A DNA stretch of 64,000 nucleotides from Cymodocea nodosa. Taxonomy: Eukaryota > Streptophyta > Magnoliopsida > Alismatales > Cymodoceaceae. The notes under the pieces were generated by a model, which saw only the letters and a program-made list of their open reading frames with translations, was not told the DNA's origin and made no database searches. Each line of letters starts with the position of its first letter. Positions within the stretch are counted from its first letter, which is position 1. The translations under genes and the position numbers were made by a program. This document shows, piece after piece, positions 1-10,406 of the stretch. The DNA is taken from contig CM072336.1 in the NCBI GenBank assembly GCA_036874045.1, positions 16,859,001-16,923,000 on the forward strand, given 5' to 3'.

Positions 1-938
1 TCATTGGCCAAAGTCACTTGACCACCCTCCACCTACTCGTAGGTGTCAAAATACTCCCTAGTAGGAGTCATATGATGTGAAGCTCCTGAGTCCATAATCC
101 ATTGATCATCAGAATAGGCACTACAACAAACTGTAAGAGAAAAGTCATCACCTGATGTAGAACTGGTTTCTGCCATAACAGCCTTTCCTTTGTTCATAAG
201 CTTGGGACAATGTGATTTCCAGTGCCCTTTCTCCTTACAGTAATGGCAAGTATCCCTAGAGTACTTGCCCTTCAACTTGCTTCTGCTTCTATTCTTCCCT
301 CCATCTTGTCTCTAGCTTCTTCCCCTGTTCTCTTGCTACTAAGTTGAGAGGCCAACACCACTTGCCTCGTTTCTACCGTGCACCATGTGCCTGAGCTCCC
401 TGGAATGAAGGTTGGACCTCACTTCTTCCAATGTAATTGAATCTCTTCCAACTACATAAGACTGAACAAAGTTTTCATAACTCAATGCGAGTGAACAAAG
501 CAAGATAAGAGCTGCATCTTCATCTTATATGATTACTCCAATATTCTTGAGTTCCATCAGAATAGCATTTAGCTGATCTAAATGCTGCTGAAGAGGTACA
601 CCTTCTATCATCTTTAAAGAGAACAATCTCTACTTTAACAACAATTTGTTTGTTAAAGACTTAGTCATATACAATGACTCAAGTTTCTGCCAAAGACCTA
701 ACGAGGTAGATTCATCAGCAACTTCTATTATAACTTCATTAGACAAACACAACAAGATGGTGGAGTGAGATTTCTCCTCCTGTAATTTAAACTCTAGCGA
801 ATTTCTGTTTAGAGTAATTTCCTTATTTAAAGGAGCCCAAATACCTTATTGCTTTAGAAGTGCTTTCATCTTAAATTGCCATAAGCTGACACTATTCTTA
901 CCATCAAACTTTTCTATCTTCAACCCCGAAATATTCAT
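1..938 (-). pseudogene. E1 gag and protease start (copia)
   Basis: Gag begins near 938 with MNISGLKIEKFDGKN followed by the W..FKMKALL pattern typical of copia gag N-termini. Toward the left a CCHC zinc knuckle (C-x2-C-x4-H-x4-C, CHYCKEKGHWKSHC) lies at about 207-248. The protease entry motif WIMDSGASHHMT lies at about 66-101, where DSG is the catalytic triplet of the aspartic protease. Gag packages element RNA and the protease matures the Gag-Pol polyprotein. The rest of pol is left of the window. The region is broken in several places. Confidence 0.85.
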
Positions 939-1271
939 GTTTTCAAAACAACAAACAACCAACAATACACATGAGATACAATGTGATTTCAATAAACACA
1001 ATTTTACGGCAAGGTACACAATAGCAAGCAATATCTCAACAACAATATGCTACTGAAACTACTGATTTCAATGAAATGCAATCAGCCACAAGCCAAGCAC
1101 ACTACTTATCACAAAACAGTAGCAAATACTCGCACAAACCAAGCACAAAACCACAATCACAAAATGCCCAAAATCTGACAATCAAAGAGTCACTCGTCCA
1201 AAAAACTATTGTGCCCTTGCCCGACGCCTCCTACATTATCTCTTTGAATACGAAACTTCTTACCACGAAAT

Positions 1272-1643
1272 TTTAATGGAAGGAATTTCAGGAAGCTTAC
1301 TACACGTCCTCAAAATTTGAGATGCAACGGAGCGTGGATGAGGAAGGCGCACAACTTGGCATCGAAGTGTGCAGACTAGTGCCGGGACGACAGCAGTTAC
1401 GGCAATGGGGGATATCCTTGTGGAAATGGCATGAACCTTGATCAATCTCTTCGAAATTTTAAAAGAAGAAATTTCGGGAAGCTTAATGCACGTCCTCAAA
1501 ATTTGAGATGCAACGGAGCACGGACGAGGAAGCCACACAACTTGGCATCGGAGTGTGCAAACTGGTGCCGACAATGATGGTAGTTACAACAATGGAGAGA
1601 TCCCTTGCAGAAATGGCTTGAACCTTGATGAAACTCTTCGAAA
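1272..1643. repeat. Tandem duplication of about 186 bp in the E1 leader
   Basis: Two adjacent copies with a period of 186 bp. The anchor CAAAATTTGAGATGCAACGG occurs at 1311 and again at 1497, and similarity runs through both units with scattered differences. It lies between the primer site and gag of E1, in the untranslated leader. Open frames crossing it on either strand resemble no protein I know. Confidence 0.85.
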
Positions 1644-1675
1644 CTTCAGATGCAAACCTAGAGATGTCCAACCTC

Positions 1676-1687
1676 GCTCTGATATCA
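1676..1687 (-). other. E1 primer-binding site (tRNA-iMet type)
   Basis: The minus strand reads TGATATCAGAGC, one base from the usual copia site TGGTATCAGAGC. It lies two bases inside the LTR end, as expected. Confidence 0.8.
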
Positions 1688-1689
1688 GT

Positions 1690-2062
1690 TGTTGTGCGTA
1701 AAGATCAAACAAACGTGGAGCATCTAGGGGTGGCGTGGAGAAGAGATCTACGTGGAAGAGAGGATTGCGAGTGGAGAATTCGAAGAACAACAAATTTACG
1801 TGGTTCCCCAACACAAGTACATCCACAGGTGATCAATCTATCGTGATTCCTTGCTGTATGGTTGCTGGTACAAAGAAGGGGGAGAACAAAATCAAGGGAT
1901 GGTTTGGCATAGCATCCCTTGGACGTGGATGACCCCTTACATATATAGGGGTAACGGTTGGTGATACCCAAAAGACAAGTTTGCCCCTATACAAATTATC
2001 AAAGAAATACAATCATATTCAATGACACATACATATACTTGATGGAAGACACACACATCACA
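1690..2062 (-). repeat. E1 5' LTR
   Basis: An LTR of about 373 bp, read on the minus strand from 2062 to 1690. It starts TGTGATG and ends CAACA directly before the primer site. On the minus strand it carries a TATA-like CTATATATG about 120 bp in (near 1940). The 2062 end is set by the point where SIRE LTR similarity begins and could be off by a few bases. Its partner LTR is outside the window. Confidence 0.75.
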
Positions 2063-3334
2063 ATAACTATCCGAGTTTTCTTTTAGGAGAGTTAAATAAC
2101 TATTCGAGTTTTTCGGTAAGTTATAGGTATAACCTTTCAGAACTTAAGTCATCCTATTACGCACGTGTAGAATAGAGAAGTCGGCAGTCAAAAGCTTAAA
2201 GGAAAAATCGGAGAGTTAGATAACTATCCGAAATCTCAAAGAGAGTTTTGGTAAGTTACAATTTAACTATCTGAAACATAAGTCATTGAATTTTCCACAT
2301 GCAGAATTCCAGAAAGAAGCTCAAATAAGTTTTTGGAGAGTTAGAAATATAACTATCCGAAATCCTGAAGCGTTTCGGTGAGTTACAGGGATAACCATCC
2401 AAAACTTAAGTCATTGAATTTCCCACGTGCAAAATTCTAGAGAGAAGCTCAAATAAGTTTTTGGAGAGTTAGAAAGATAACTATCCGAAACTTAAGTCAG
2501 CCTTTTATGCACGTGCTGAATTGAAGCAATCGGAAAGTTAACAAAGGGTTACTGTAGCCAACTATCCGATAATTATATAACTATTCGGTGAATTACAATT
2601 ACAAGTATCCAACTGAATGACAGCTCGCAATAAATATTCTGGAATCCTACCTAGCAGAAAGGGTTAAGTGATCTTTCGGTGAGTTACAGATTTTCTTCAG
2701 AGAGTTATACAGTTAACTATCCGAAAGGTTAGGAAAATCAGTAAGACATCTTGAAATAACTTTCTAAACGGTAACTTACCGTATTTGGGACTGGAGTCTA
2801 ATCAAGTATAGTAGAATACATCCGTTGGAAGAAAATATGATCATTACATATGTCAGGTATATATACAAGATACAAACAACAGATTTATGTAGCGCTTTAC
2901 TCATACATATACTTACACCAAGCTCAATAGAAGAATAGCTTTAGAGATCAAATCATCTTCAACACTTACAGACCAAATTTCAAAAGCTCATCACACATTC
3001 AACTTTGTTGTTCACAAGATATGTTTACTAAAGTACACGGATTAAAACTTCAGAGAAAGGATTGATTGAAGCTTCGACAAGGAAGCTCAAGTGAATGGTT
3101 AGTTGGTTCTTGCTTAAACCTTAAAGCAAGTAATTGTAAGTTTGCAAGAGTTTAGTGAAGCCCAAGTATCCCTTGGGGGTGGACTAGCCGTTAGTGGTGA
3201 ACCACCTAAAAATCTATGTGTGATTTCTTTTATTGTATGCTTGCTATCACTTTACATTAATCTACTTCTAAAATATTAAGAAACAAATTTTTTACCATTC
3301 ACCCCCCCCTTTGGTAAGCCTTAAGGTCCTAACA
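2063..3334 (+). repeat. E2: SIRE-like copia LTR, 5'-truncated
   Basis: Matches the 3' two-thirds of the complete solo LTR E11 (43353-45139) in the same orientation. Shared blocks include repeated GAGTTAGATAACTATCCGAAA-like units, ACTTAAGTCATTGAATTTCC followed by CACGTGC, a CCCTTGGGGGTGGACTAGCC tract near 3170-3190, and the end TTCACCCCCC...TCCTAACA. Its left part is cut off by E1. It stands head-to-head against the minus-strand gag of E3, so it is probably a solo or 3' LTR of an element inserted in E3. Confidence 0.8.
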
Positions 3335-3810
3335 ATACTGTTCACCAGTCAGTGCATAGTAGATTGAGTTTAGCCCATGAGCATCCATCTAGATGATTCT
3401 TTCATCCTCCTTAGACCAGTCACTTTCATGACTGATTAGTAGTGGTACCATGTACAACCATTCTCTAAAGTTTTACATCAGTACTCCTAAGAAAACACTC
3501 CATCCTATTTTTCCAATAGCTATAATTGCTACCATCAAAGAGGGGAGGTCGATAGATATTCTGACCCTCTGTAGTGTGGAAAGCCATGATCTTAGATGGT
3601 TAAATCTATTAACGAGATCAACCTTGCTCTGATACTAATTGTTTGGACCTAATGGCTTATCAGAGGGGGGGTGAATGGTAATAATTTGTTTCTTAACAAT
3701 TTAATGGCTGATTGATATGGAGAATTAGCAAGCACACGATAAAAGTAATACACACAAGATTTTTAGGTGGTTCACCACTAACGGCTAGTCCACCCCCAAG
3801 GGATACTTGG
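3335..3810 (-). mobile_element. E3: SIRE-like copia, gag start, primer site and LTR end (first part)
   Basis: Positions 3335-3625 are the reverse complement of a close relative of the E9 gag start (about 36815-37100). A primer-site complement GCTCTGATACTA lies at 3626-3637, and an LTR end begins at 3640 (TGTTTGGACC on the plus strand), with the conserved GGTGGTTCACCACTAACGG tract near 3770. The LTR is interrupted at 3810 by E4 and resumes at 14516. Only the gag N-terminal region is present on this side; E2 lies directly to the left. Broken remnant. Confidence 0.82.
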
Positions 3811-5009
3811 TGTTAGGTATTTAATTTTGAAGATGTATGCTTTATTAACGTATTTAAATAAGTCTACATAATATTCTCTAAGTATAATAGTTAACAGATT
3901 ATCGAAAAGTTTCATTTTTATGTCGGATAAATTAAAGATTTCCGAAGAGCTAGATTTGCAATAGTTAAACTTTCGGATAGTTAACATTTCATTTTTGTCG
4001 AATACTTTATGTTAAAAACTCGTATAGTTAAGTTATTCGCACTTGTGTTTTTAATGTTTTAAGTTATCATGTGTTTTCCATGTGTGTTCAATAATGAAAA
4101 ATCGAATAGTTAGATAACTGTTCGAGTTTTTATACGCAGGGATAGATAACTGTTCGAGTTTTGTAAAAGGACTAACGAACAGATAAGTTTCCTTGTTTAG
4201 TCACGTGTTTTGCAGGTGCAAGAACTCGAAGAGTTAAAGGATAAGTGTTTGAGTTTTAACAGGAGTTAAAGGATAAATGTTTGACTAAATCGAAGACTTA
4301 GAAGATATTCTACAAGACTCCAGGAAGATAAAATTTTGATGAATCTACGAGTGGAGATCGTGAAAACTCAGATTGTCAATGAAGAAAGTGGAAATTTAAA
4401 TAGAAAGTAATTTGGATTAAAGAGAAAATTAGTACGTGGATTATGGATTGTGGATCAAGTGGATGAACATGCTGAACGTGAAAGACAACAGAGTTCGACT
4501 ACAAATAGAGAGTACGAGCTACATTACAACAAAGGATCCCAATCTCAAAAACCAAGTCTGAATATTCAATCTGGATCCCTAACTAAAAAGTTAAGTTTGA
4601 ATATTCATATTCTAAAAAGTTCTCCAACATCAGAAGAAGTTCGAAATTCCAAGCAATTTTAGAAAAGGAGGTGCAAACGCAAGAAGTCTAGAAATTCGAC
4701 AACTGGAGAAGAAGAGATACAGAAGCTGAGCAAAGAGAAAGAAAAGAGCTGTGTGCATAAAGATCATGTTTTATACAATTCAAAATTAGTTTTGAAAAAG
4801 AGCTTTGTTTTCCTATTTGAATTGTATATCAAAAATTACCGTATCAAAACCGTCAAGAAGGGAATTGAGCTGAAAAGATATTGTAAATTCTCTCTTGAAA
4901 TAAAAGAATAGAATTTCATTTACGAGTATTTTGTGCTCTTATTTTATCCGCTAGTTTAATTACTAAAGACACAATTCACCCCCTTTCTTGTGATACAGAC
5001 GATCCTACA
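3811..5009 (+). repeat. E4 5' LTR
   Basis: Starts TGTTAGGTATTTAA and ends GATCCTACA. It contains CGGATAGTTAAC and TCGAATAGTTAGATAACTG words, CACGTG near 4202, an AATAAA at 4899-4904 that may act as polyadenylation signal, and the TTCACCCCC tract near its end. It is collinear with 13310-14515 throughout, with scattered substitutions and a small duplication near 13945 in the other copy. Confidence 0.93.
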
Positions 5010-5011
5010 AC

Positions 5012-5023
5012 TGGTATCAGAGC
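5012..5023 (+). other. E4 primer-binding site
   Basis: TGGTATCAGAGC, complementary to the 3' end of initiator methionine tRNA, two bases after the LTR end. Perfect match to the standard copia site. Confidence 0.93.
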
Positions 5024-5113
5024 ATTTTAAACTATTTAAAGCATTCGAAAAGCCTTTATTTCTCTATTTAAGAATTGGTTTTTCTTGTCATTTACTTCAG
5101 ATCATATGTTTAA

Positions 5114-7095
5114 AATGGATAATTCTGAAATCTTAGTTATGACTGAAGGACAGACCACTAATCGTCATTGGAAATATAGGATGAAAGTATTTTTTCAGTC
5201 AATCGATTTCAAATTATGGCATATAATTAGCAATCCTATAGTGTTAGTTATGACTCCATATGATACTTGGACTTTTGATGAAAAGGAGTGAATGACACTG
5301 AATGCTAAAGGTTTAAACATCTTATTTTGTGCTTTATCTCATGATCAATTTAATAAAGTTTCTGCATATCAAACTGCATATGAGATATGACATGCATTAG
5401 AAGTTGCCAACGAAGGTACTAATCAAGTCAAGGAATCTAAGATCAATATGTTAGTACATAAATATGAGCTTTTTAAAATGCACGAAAATGAATGTATCTC
5501 TGACATGTTTTCCCGTTTTCTTGAGATTGTAAATTCATTAAAATCTTTAGGCAAGAAATTGGAGGAAAAAGACTTGGTAAGAAAGATCCTTAGATCTTTA
5601 ACTAAAATTTGGGCTCAAAAGACAGCATCTATTGAAGAGTCCAAATACTTAAATACATATACTCTCGATGATCTCATAGGAAATCTAACAGCCTATGAAG
5701 TACAACATTTAGATCCAAAAGGGAAAAATCCTAGAAGGGATCTGGCTTTTGAGGCTGATAAAGTCTTAGAAGTCACTAGTGATTCTAACGATGATTTATT
5801 GTTGTTGACCAAAAAATTTCAAAATCTGTTGAAGAAACGCAGGAACTTTTGGTTAGCAAAGACATCTGAAGATATGGAGAAGAAGTCATTCACGAAAGAC
5901 AAAAGTATATGCTACAAGTGCAACAGGTCAGGTCACTTTCGAATTGATTGTCCTCTCAACAAAGATAAGAAGAATTCGAGGAGGAACTTCAGGAATAAGA
6001 AATTCAGAAAGAGAAGGGCGCTTAAAGTGACATGGGATGACTCTTAAGCTTCACAAAGTCAAGAAACAAAGGATTCAACATTAGACAATGAATCCTCATC
6101 AACATCAAATTTAGAAGAAAATCTGGCAAATGTATGCTTTATGGCAAAATCCAATGAGGTATCCTTTGATCAAAATGCTAATTTTGATAGTTTTGATGGA
6201 TTACTTGTTGAATACAATAGACTGGCCAGAAAATATAAGAAAGTCAAAATAGAAAGAAAGGACACTAGGAAAATGCTAGATGAATCTGAAAATAAGATTG
6301 ATTTTCTAAACTCTACGTTGAATAAATTTAAAGAAGAAAATCAAAGGCATGCATAGGAAATTTTAAAGTTCACTACTATAGAAAGAAAATTACATGCTGA
6401 TTGTGAAAATTTAATTATTGATAAGAAGAAAATGATCTGTGAAATTGAAAAACTAGAACTGACTATTACTGATTTAAATTTAGAAATTGATGTGTTAAAG
6501 ATTAAAGTCTACGATCAAAAGGCTATATTAAGTAAATGGAATAATAGTCAAACTTTAACAAATGAACTTAATAGTAAAATATCAAATGTAGAAAAACATG
6601 GTATTGGTTTACACGATGCATCTTTTGAAAATTATATATTGCATGATGGTACTACTAAAAATAATGTCTTTATTTCCAGTACTAAGAATAGTAAGAGAAA
6701 AACTATTCCGTGTGTGATCAAAAAGAGAAAAATATGTGCAAATTGATGAAATGCAGCATATAAATGATAGTACACGATGCAAGAATTTCAAAAGAAATCT
6801 TCAGAAGAATCAAGCTAAGACATTTGAGAATTTTAATATTCTTGATCAATTTTCTTCATATTTAAAGAATATCCGATATTGGAAATCAAATAATGTCAGA
6901 AATGAAAATTTCAACTTTGGTTTACATGGAGATAAATGTTCTGATAATTATAACACTAAGAGAAAGAAACACAAAAATAATTATCAGAAAATAGATAAGT
7001 TGAAGTCTAAAAATATGGATTATTTTGATATGACTCTCTCTAAAATTCTTGGACCCACTCAAAAATGGGTTCCAAGAGATAAAATCTCTTTTTAA
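5114..7095 (+). pseudogene. E4 gag with zinc knuckle and coiled-coil extension
   Basis: The Gag N-terminus starts MDNSEILVMTEG and has the WKYRMKVFFQS pattern of copia gag. A capsid-like helical region (KYELFKMHENE, about 5460) follows, then a CCHC knuckle CYKCNRSGHFRIDC near 5913-5952 with a basic tail. The MALKVTWDD-like junction of SIRE/Maximus gags is present as ALKVTWDDS near 6020-6047. About 6141-7095 is a long Lys/Glu-rich coiled-coil-like stretch (EYNRLARKYKKVKIERKD and similar), known as a C-terminal gag extension in large copia elements. E13 carries a related arrangement. Gag forms virus-like particles in the cytoplasm. Broken in several places. Confidence 0.85.
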
Positions 7096-7107
7096 CTGTT
7101 TTGTAGG

Positions 7108-8395
7108 TACACAAATCAAAATGGATAATGGATAGTGGAACATCCAGCCACATGACTAGAGATATACGATTACTTGCAGAAATAACAAAGACCAAGAATG
7201 GACAAGTTACCTTTGGAAATAAAAGCAAAACAAATATCCTTGGGTCTGGCAAGGTTTAGGTAACTGAGAAATGTTTTATAAATGATGTTTTATTAGTTGA
7301 AAACTTTGGATTTAATTTATTGAGTGTTCCTGTTTTAATGAAGATTTACAGAGTAATTTTTGAAAAAGATTCCTGTAAAATTATGGACATGACTACAAAC
7401 GAAATTTTATTCACTGCATACAAGAAAGGATCTGTTTGTATTTTAAATTTGCCTTCTAATATTATTAAAGACAATGCTTGCTTAATTGCAAATTCGGATG
7501 AAGTCATTTTATGGCATAGAAGGCTAGGACACTCAAACTTAAAATTATTACAAAAGCTATCTAAAAAGAATCTAGTTTGAGGTTTACCTAGTATTAAGTA
7601 ATCGAAAGAGTTTATGTGTGATGCGTGTCAACTAGGTAAATTACATAAAACATCCTTTAAAAGCTTAAATTGAGTACTATCACCAAGTTGGATAAAGATG
7701 ACTCTGGAAAAACTGTAGATGTAAAATAATATAGAAGTATGATTGATTCATTACTCTATTTAACAGCTAGCCGACCAAATATTATGTTTAGTGTGTGTAT
7801 TTGTGCTAGATATCAATCAAATCCTAAGGAATCACACCTACTTGCTGTTAAACGAATTTTTAAATATCTATTAGGAACCATCAATTTCGGACTGTTTTAC
7901 TTTAAACACAGTTCTTTAAACTTAGTAGGTTATAGTGATGTTGATTTCGCAGGATGTAAGTCTGAAAGAAAAAGCACCAGTGGCACTTGTCAATTGTTAG
8001 GTAATTCTTTAGTGTCATGGTTTAGCAAAAAGCAAAATTGTGTAGCATTATCTACAACTCAAGCTGAATATATAGCTGCTGCACTTTGCTGTGCTCAAAT
8101 CCTGTGGATCAGACAAACCTTAAAAGATTTTAATTTAAACTATGAACCAACTAAGATTTTCTGTGATAGTAGTTCTGCAATAAGTTTATCTAAAAATCCT
8201 GTCTTACATTCACGAGCAAAACATATAGAAGTTCGACATCATTTTCTAAGGGATAATGTTATAAAAGGAAAAATAGTATTAAATTTTGTTCCTACCATAG
8301 AACAATTAGCAGATCTATTTACAAAACCCTTAGATGAAAATACATTCTCAAAATTACGATTAGAACTTGGTATCTGTAGGTTATCTGATATTTAA
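7108..8395 (+). pseudogene. E4 pol remnant (protease, GAG-pre-integrase, RNase H)
   Basis: The protease entry KWIMDSGTSSHMTRD lies near 7118-7162. GAG-pre-integrase LWHRRLGHSNLKLL and the following CDACQLGKLHK lie around 7500-7665. The C-terminal RT/RNase H part has SRPNIMFSVCICARYQ, GYSDVDFAGCKS and LSTTQAEYIAA, with ALCCAQILWIRQTL and a terminal TKPLDENTFSKLR, ending at 8395. The integrase core and the main RT domain are not recognisable, so pol is incomplete as well as broken. E9 and E13 show what fuller relatives look like. Confidence 0.87.
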
Positions 8396-9499
8396 ATGGT
8401 CCTGTTCATTGTATTTTGGTTTGTTATAAGGTAGTTTTAGAATTTAATGTCTTTTTTATTAAAAAAAACAAAACAACATATCTATTTTCGAATTACAGTT
8501 TTCTAGTAGTTAAGAATTTATGAAATTCTGATTTTTATTGAAGTCAATTTATTTAAGAAGAAATTCAGAAAAGATTACTTAAGGAAAAGTTAAATTGATT
8601 CAATGTGAGTGCCAACTATATTTTTGTTACTTATGTATATACTATTACAGAGATTTTAACAGGAAAATATATAGAAAGTATGTACTTTTTATTAAAGGAA
8701 AGTTATTAACATTCTGTTAGAAAAATTAAGTCTTGCAGTTACCTCTAATTTAATTTACTGTCTTGTTTTATTTTTATTTATTTTTTATCTATAATTACTT
8801 GAGTAATTAAGTCCGTTGGGGGATCTTAAACCCTAGTCACTTAAACCAACTGGTTTGGGATGTGCTGACTGAAAACTCATTTTGCAAGTAATTCAGATTA
8901 TATATATATTTTTTTTTTAAAAAAAATTACCTGTTCTCACTTGTCATTGAGTAACTAGTTATCTTTCCCCTAAGCAAGAGATTATGATCATGTAAAAAGA
9001 TGATATTATGGGAGGTAATACATAATATATATATATATGAATATAAAAAACAAAAAAAGGGGGCAATGTACTCAAGCTTAATTTATCTGTCAATGTGTTA
9101 TAACAATCCTAACATAATCTATGCATATAATCCTTGTTATTTTTGTTATTGTCTACTCTTTACACATAATGTACGATATTTATTTGTCTTAAGTTGTGTA
9201 CTCATTATTGAAATCTTTTAAGTATTTGTAGGTATATCTCTATGAATTATCTTTTGTAAACTGAATAAGATAAAAGCCAGAAAGTCTAAATTGTTAACTC
9301 TACTACTTATTTCTGTATTTCATTCAAATTAAAAAAAAAACAGAGAGACTCAAATCTATTTAAGGCTTAGCATCCTCTTTAAGTAAACTATTTGACCTTT
9401 TTAAGCCAACTCTACTTAGGGCTTGGCAACCCAGATTAAGTACACCATAAATTCTTTACACTACATTTACGTAGGGGGAGCAATTTCTCGTATAATAAT
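8396..9499 (+). other. E4 non-coding stretch between pol and the Athila-like segment
   Basis: No coding signal seen. Very A+T rich, with poly-A and (AT)n runs near 8461-8473, 8900-8930 and 9020-9040. A purine tract ACGTAGGGGGAGCAATTT near 9470-9487 looks like a copia polypurine tract although it is about 3.8 kb from the 3' LTR. Just after it the sequence becomes Athila-LTR-like. Confidence 0.6.
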
Positions 9500-10020
9500 T
9501 CATAACTTTTGAACTATTATATGTTTTCATGAAAGAATCTGCATAATTTCAGGAAATACACCTTAATTAAGTACATTTCTAAACTGTCGGTGACTTGAAG
9601 GTATTTTAATTCTTAAGTATCCAAATTTTCTATTATTTCGACAAGTTATATTACAAGTATCGGACAGTTGTGTTTTAAAATGTTCAATAGACTATTTTAT
9701 TATTTCCTAAAGTACACATGTCGAAACTGTAATGCATGACTTAAGTGGATTTTTGGTAAGTTATTTGTAACTCTCCGAAATGCGTCTGGGCATCGGAAAG
9801 TTAGATTTGTAACTGTCTGAAACATCTCTTTATTATAAAACTGCTTAAGTACACGTGTCGTGATCTGGATGATTGACTTAAGTTATCTTTCGAAAGGTTA
9901 TCTGTAACTCTTCAAAATGCACTTGAGCATCAGATAGTTAGGTTTATAAGTCTCCGAAACTTTCTGAATACCTTAAATTTAAATTATGCACGTGTTGAAT
10001 TTCACTGCTTTATAATGTCT
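9500..10020 (+). promoter_or_regulatory. Athila-LTR-like segment inside copia E4, upstream of its aORF
   Basis: Positions 9500-9885 are collinear, nearly without gaps (constant offset of about 11,566), with 21066-21450 in the LTR of gypsy element E7. Shared anchors are ATGAAAGAAT (9529 and 21095), AATGCATGACTTAAGTG (9731 and 21295) and GCATCGGA.AGTTAG (near 9790 and 21355). Identity by eye is about three quarters. From 9989 a further ACGTG block (GCACGTGTTGAATTT) resembles 21672 onward. The segment holds several ACGTG boxes and TAACT/CCGAAA words. A promoter role for the downstream aORF is inference from position and from LTR origin. Confidence 0.7.
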
Positions 10021-10406
10021 CAATCGAAACTCGAACAGTTATATTTAAATCTTCGACTTTTCACAGCTATTCCTTCGAGAAACTCGAATAGTTATCATAA
10101 GTCTTCGAGTTTTCTCACTTTTTCACTTAGCCTGAAGTTATTTTCTTTATATGCACAGTTACGCTAAAAGTATTCTACAATTATTGATTGTAAAACTTAT
10201 ACAGTTATTGCAAGCACTCAAGTTATTTATCAGTAACAGATCTTCTATTTATGATTTCAATGATTGAATTCGTTTGTCCATTTATAAACTTGAAGAGTTA
10301 TGAATGTTTTCCTAACAACATTTCGTGTTTCTACCTTGGTAAAACCCTAGCTTCACAATCTTTCCTTCCACTAAGTTCTATAGTGCAAAGCGAAGATTAA
10401 TCAACA

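Larger units (their letters stand above)
1..2062 (-). mobile_element. E1: Ty1/copia retrotransposon, 5' part
   Basis: A minus-strand copia element that enters from the left edge, so only its 5' half is visible. Reading leftward it has an LTR, a tRNA-iMet-type primer site, a long leader with a tandem duplication, gag with a CCHC zinc knuckle, and the start of the aspartic protease. It abuts a SIRE-like LTR (E2) that lacks its first part, so E1 most likely inserted into E2; the other flank is outside the window. Coding parts are broken in several places. The copia lineage is not assigned; its gag start and short LTR differ from the SIRE-like elements E4, E9 and E13. Confidence 0.85.

Noticed and set aside
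1076-1971. Several small frames on both strands
   Set aside because: They cover the E1 leader, its tandem duplication and the LTR. No known domain, and the repeats explain the similar peptides.
8396-9499. Possible host gene or LINE/SINE in the E4 non-coding stretch (73-codon frame at 9000-9221)
   Set aside because: No RT or endonuclease motifs, no poly-A tail with target duplication, and no Pol III boxes. The frame is A+T-rich with no recognisable pattern.
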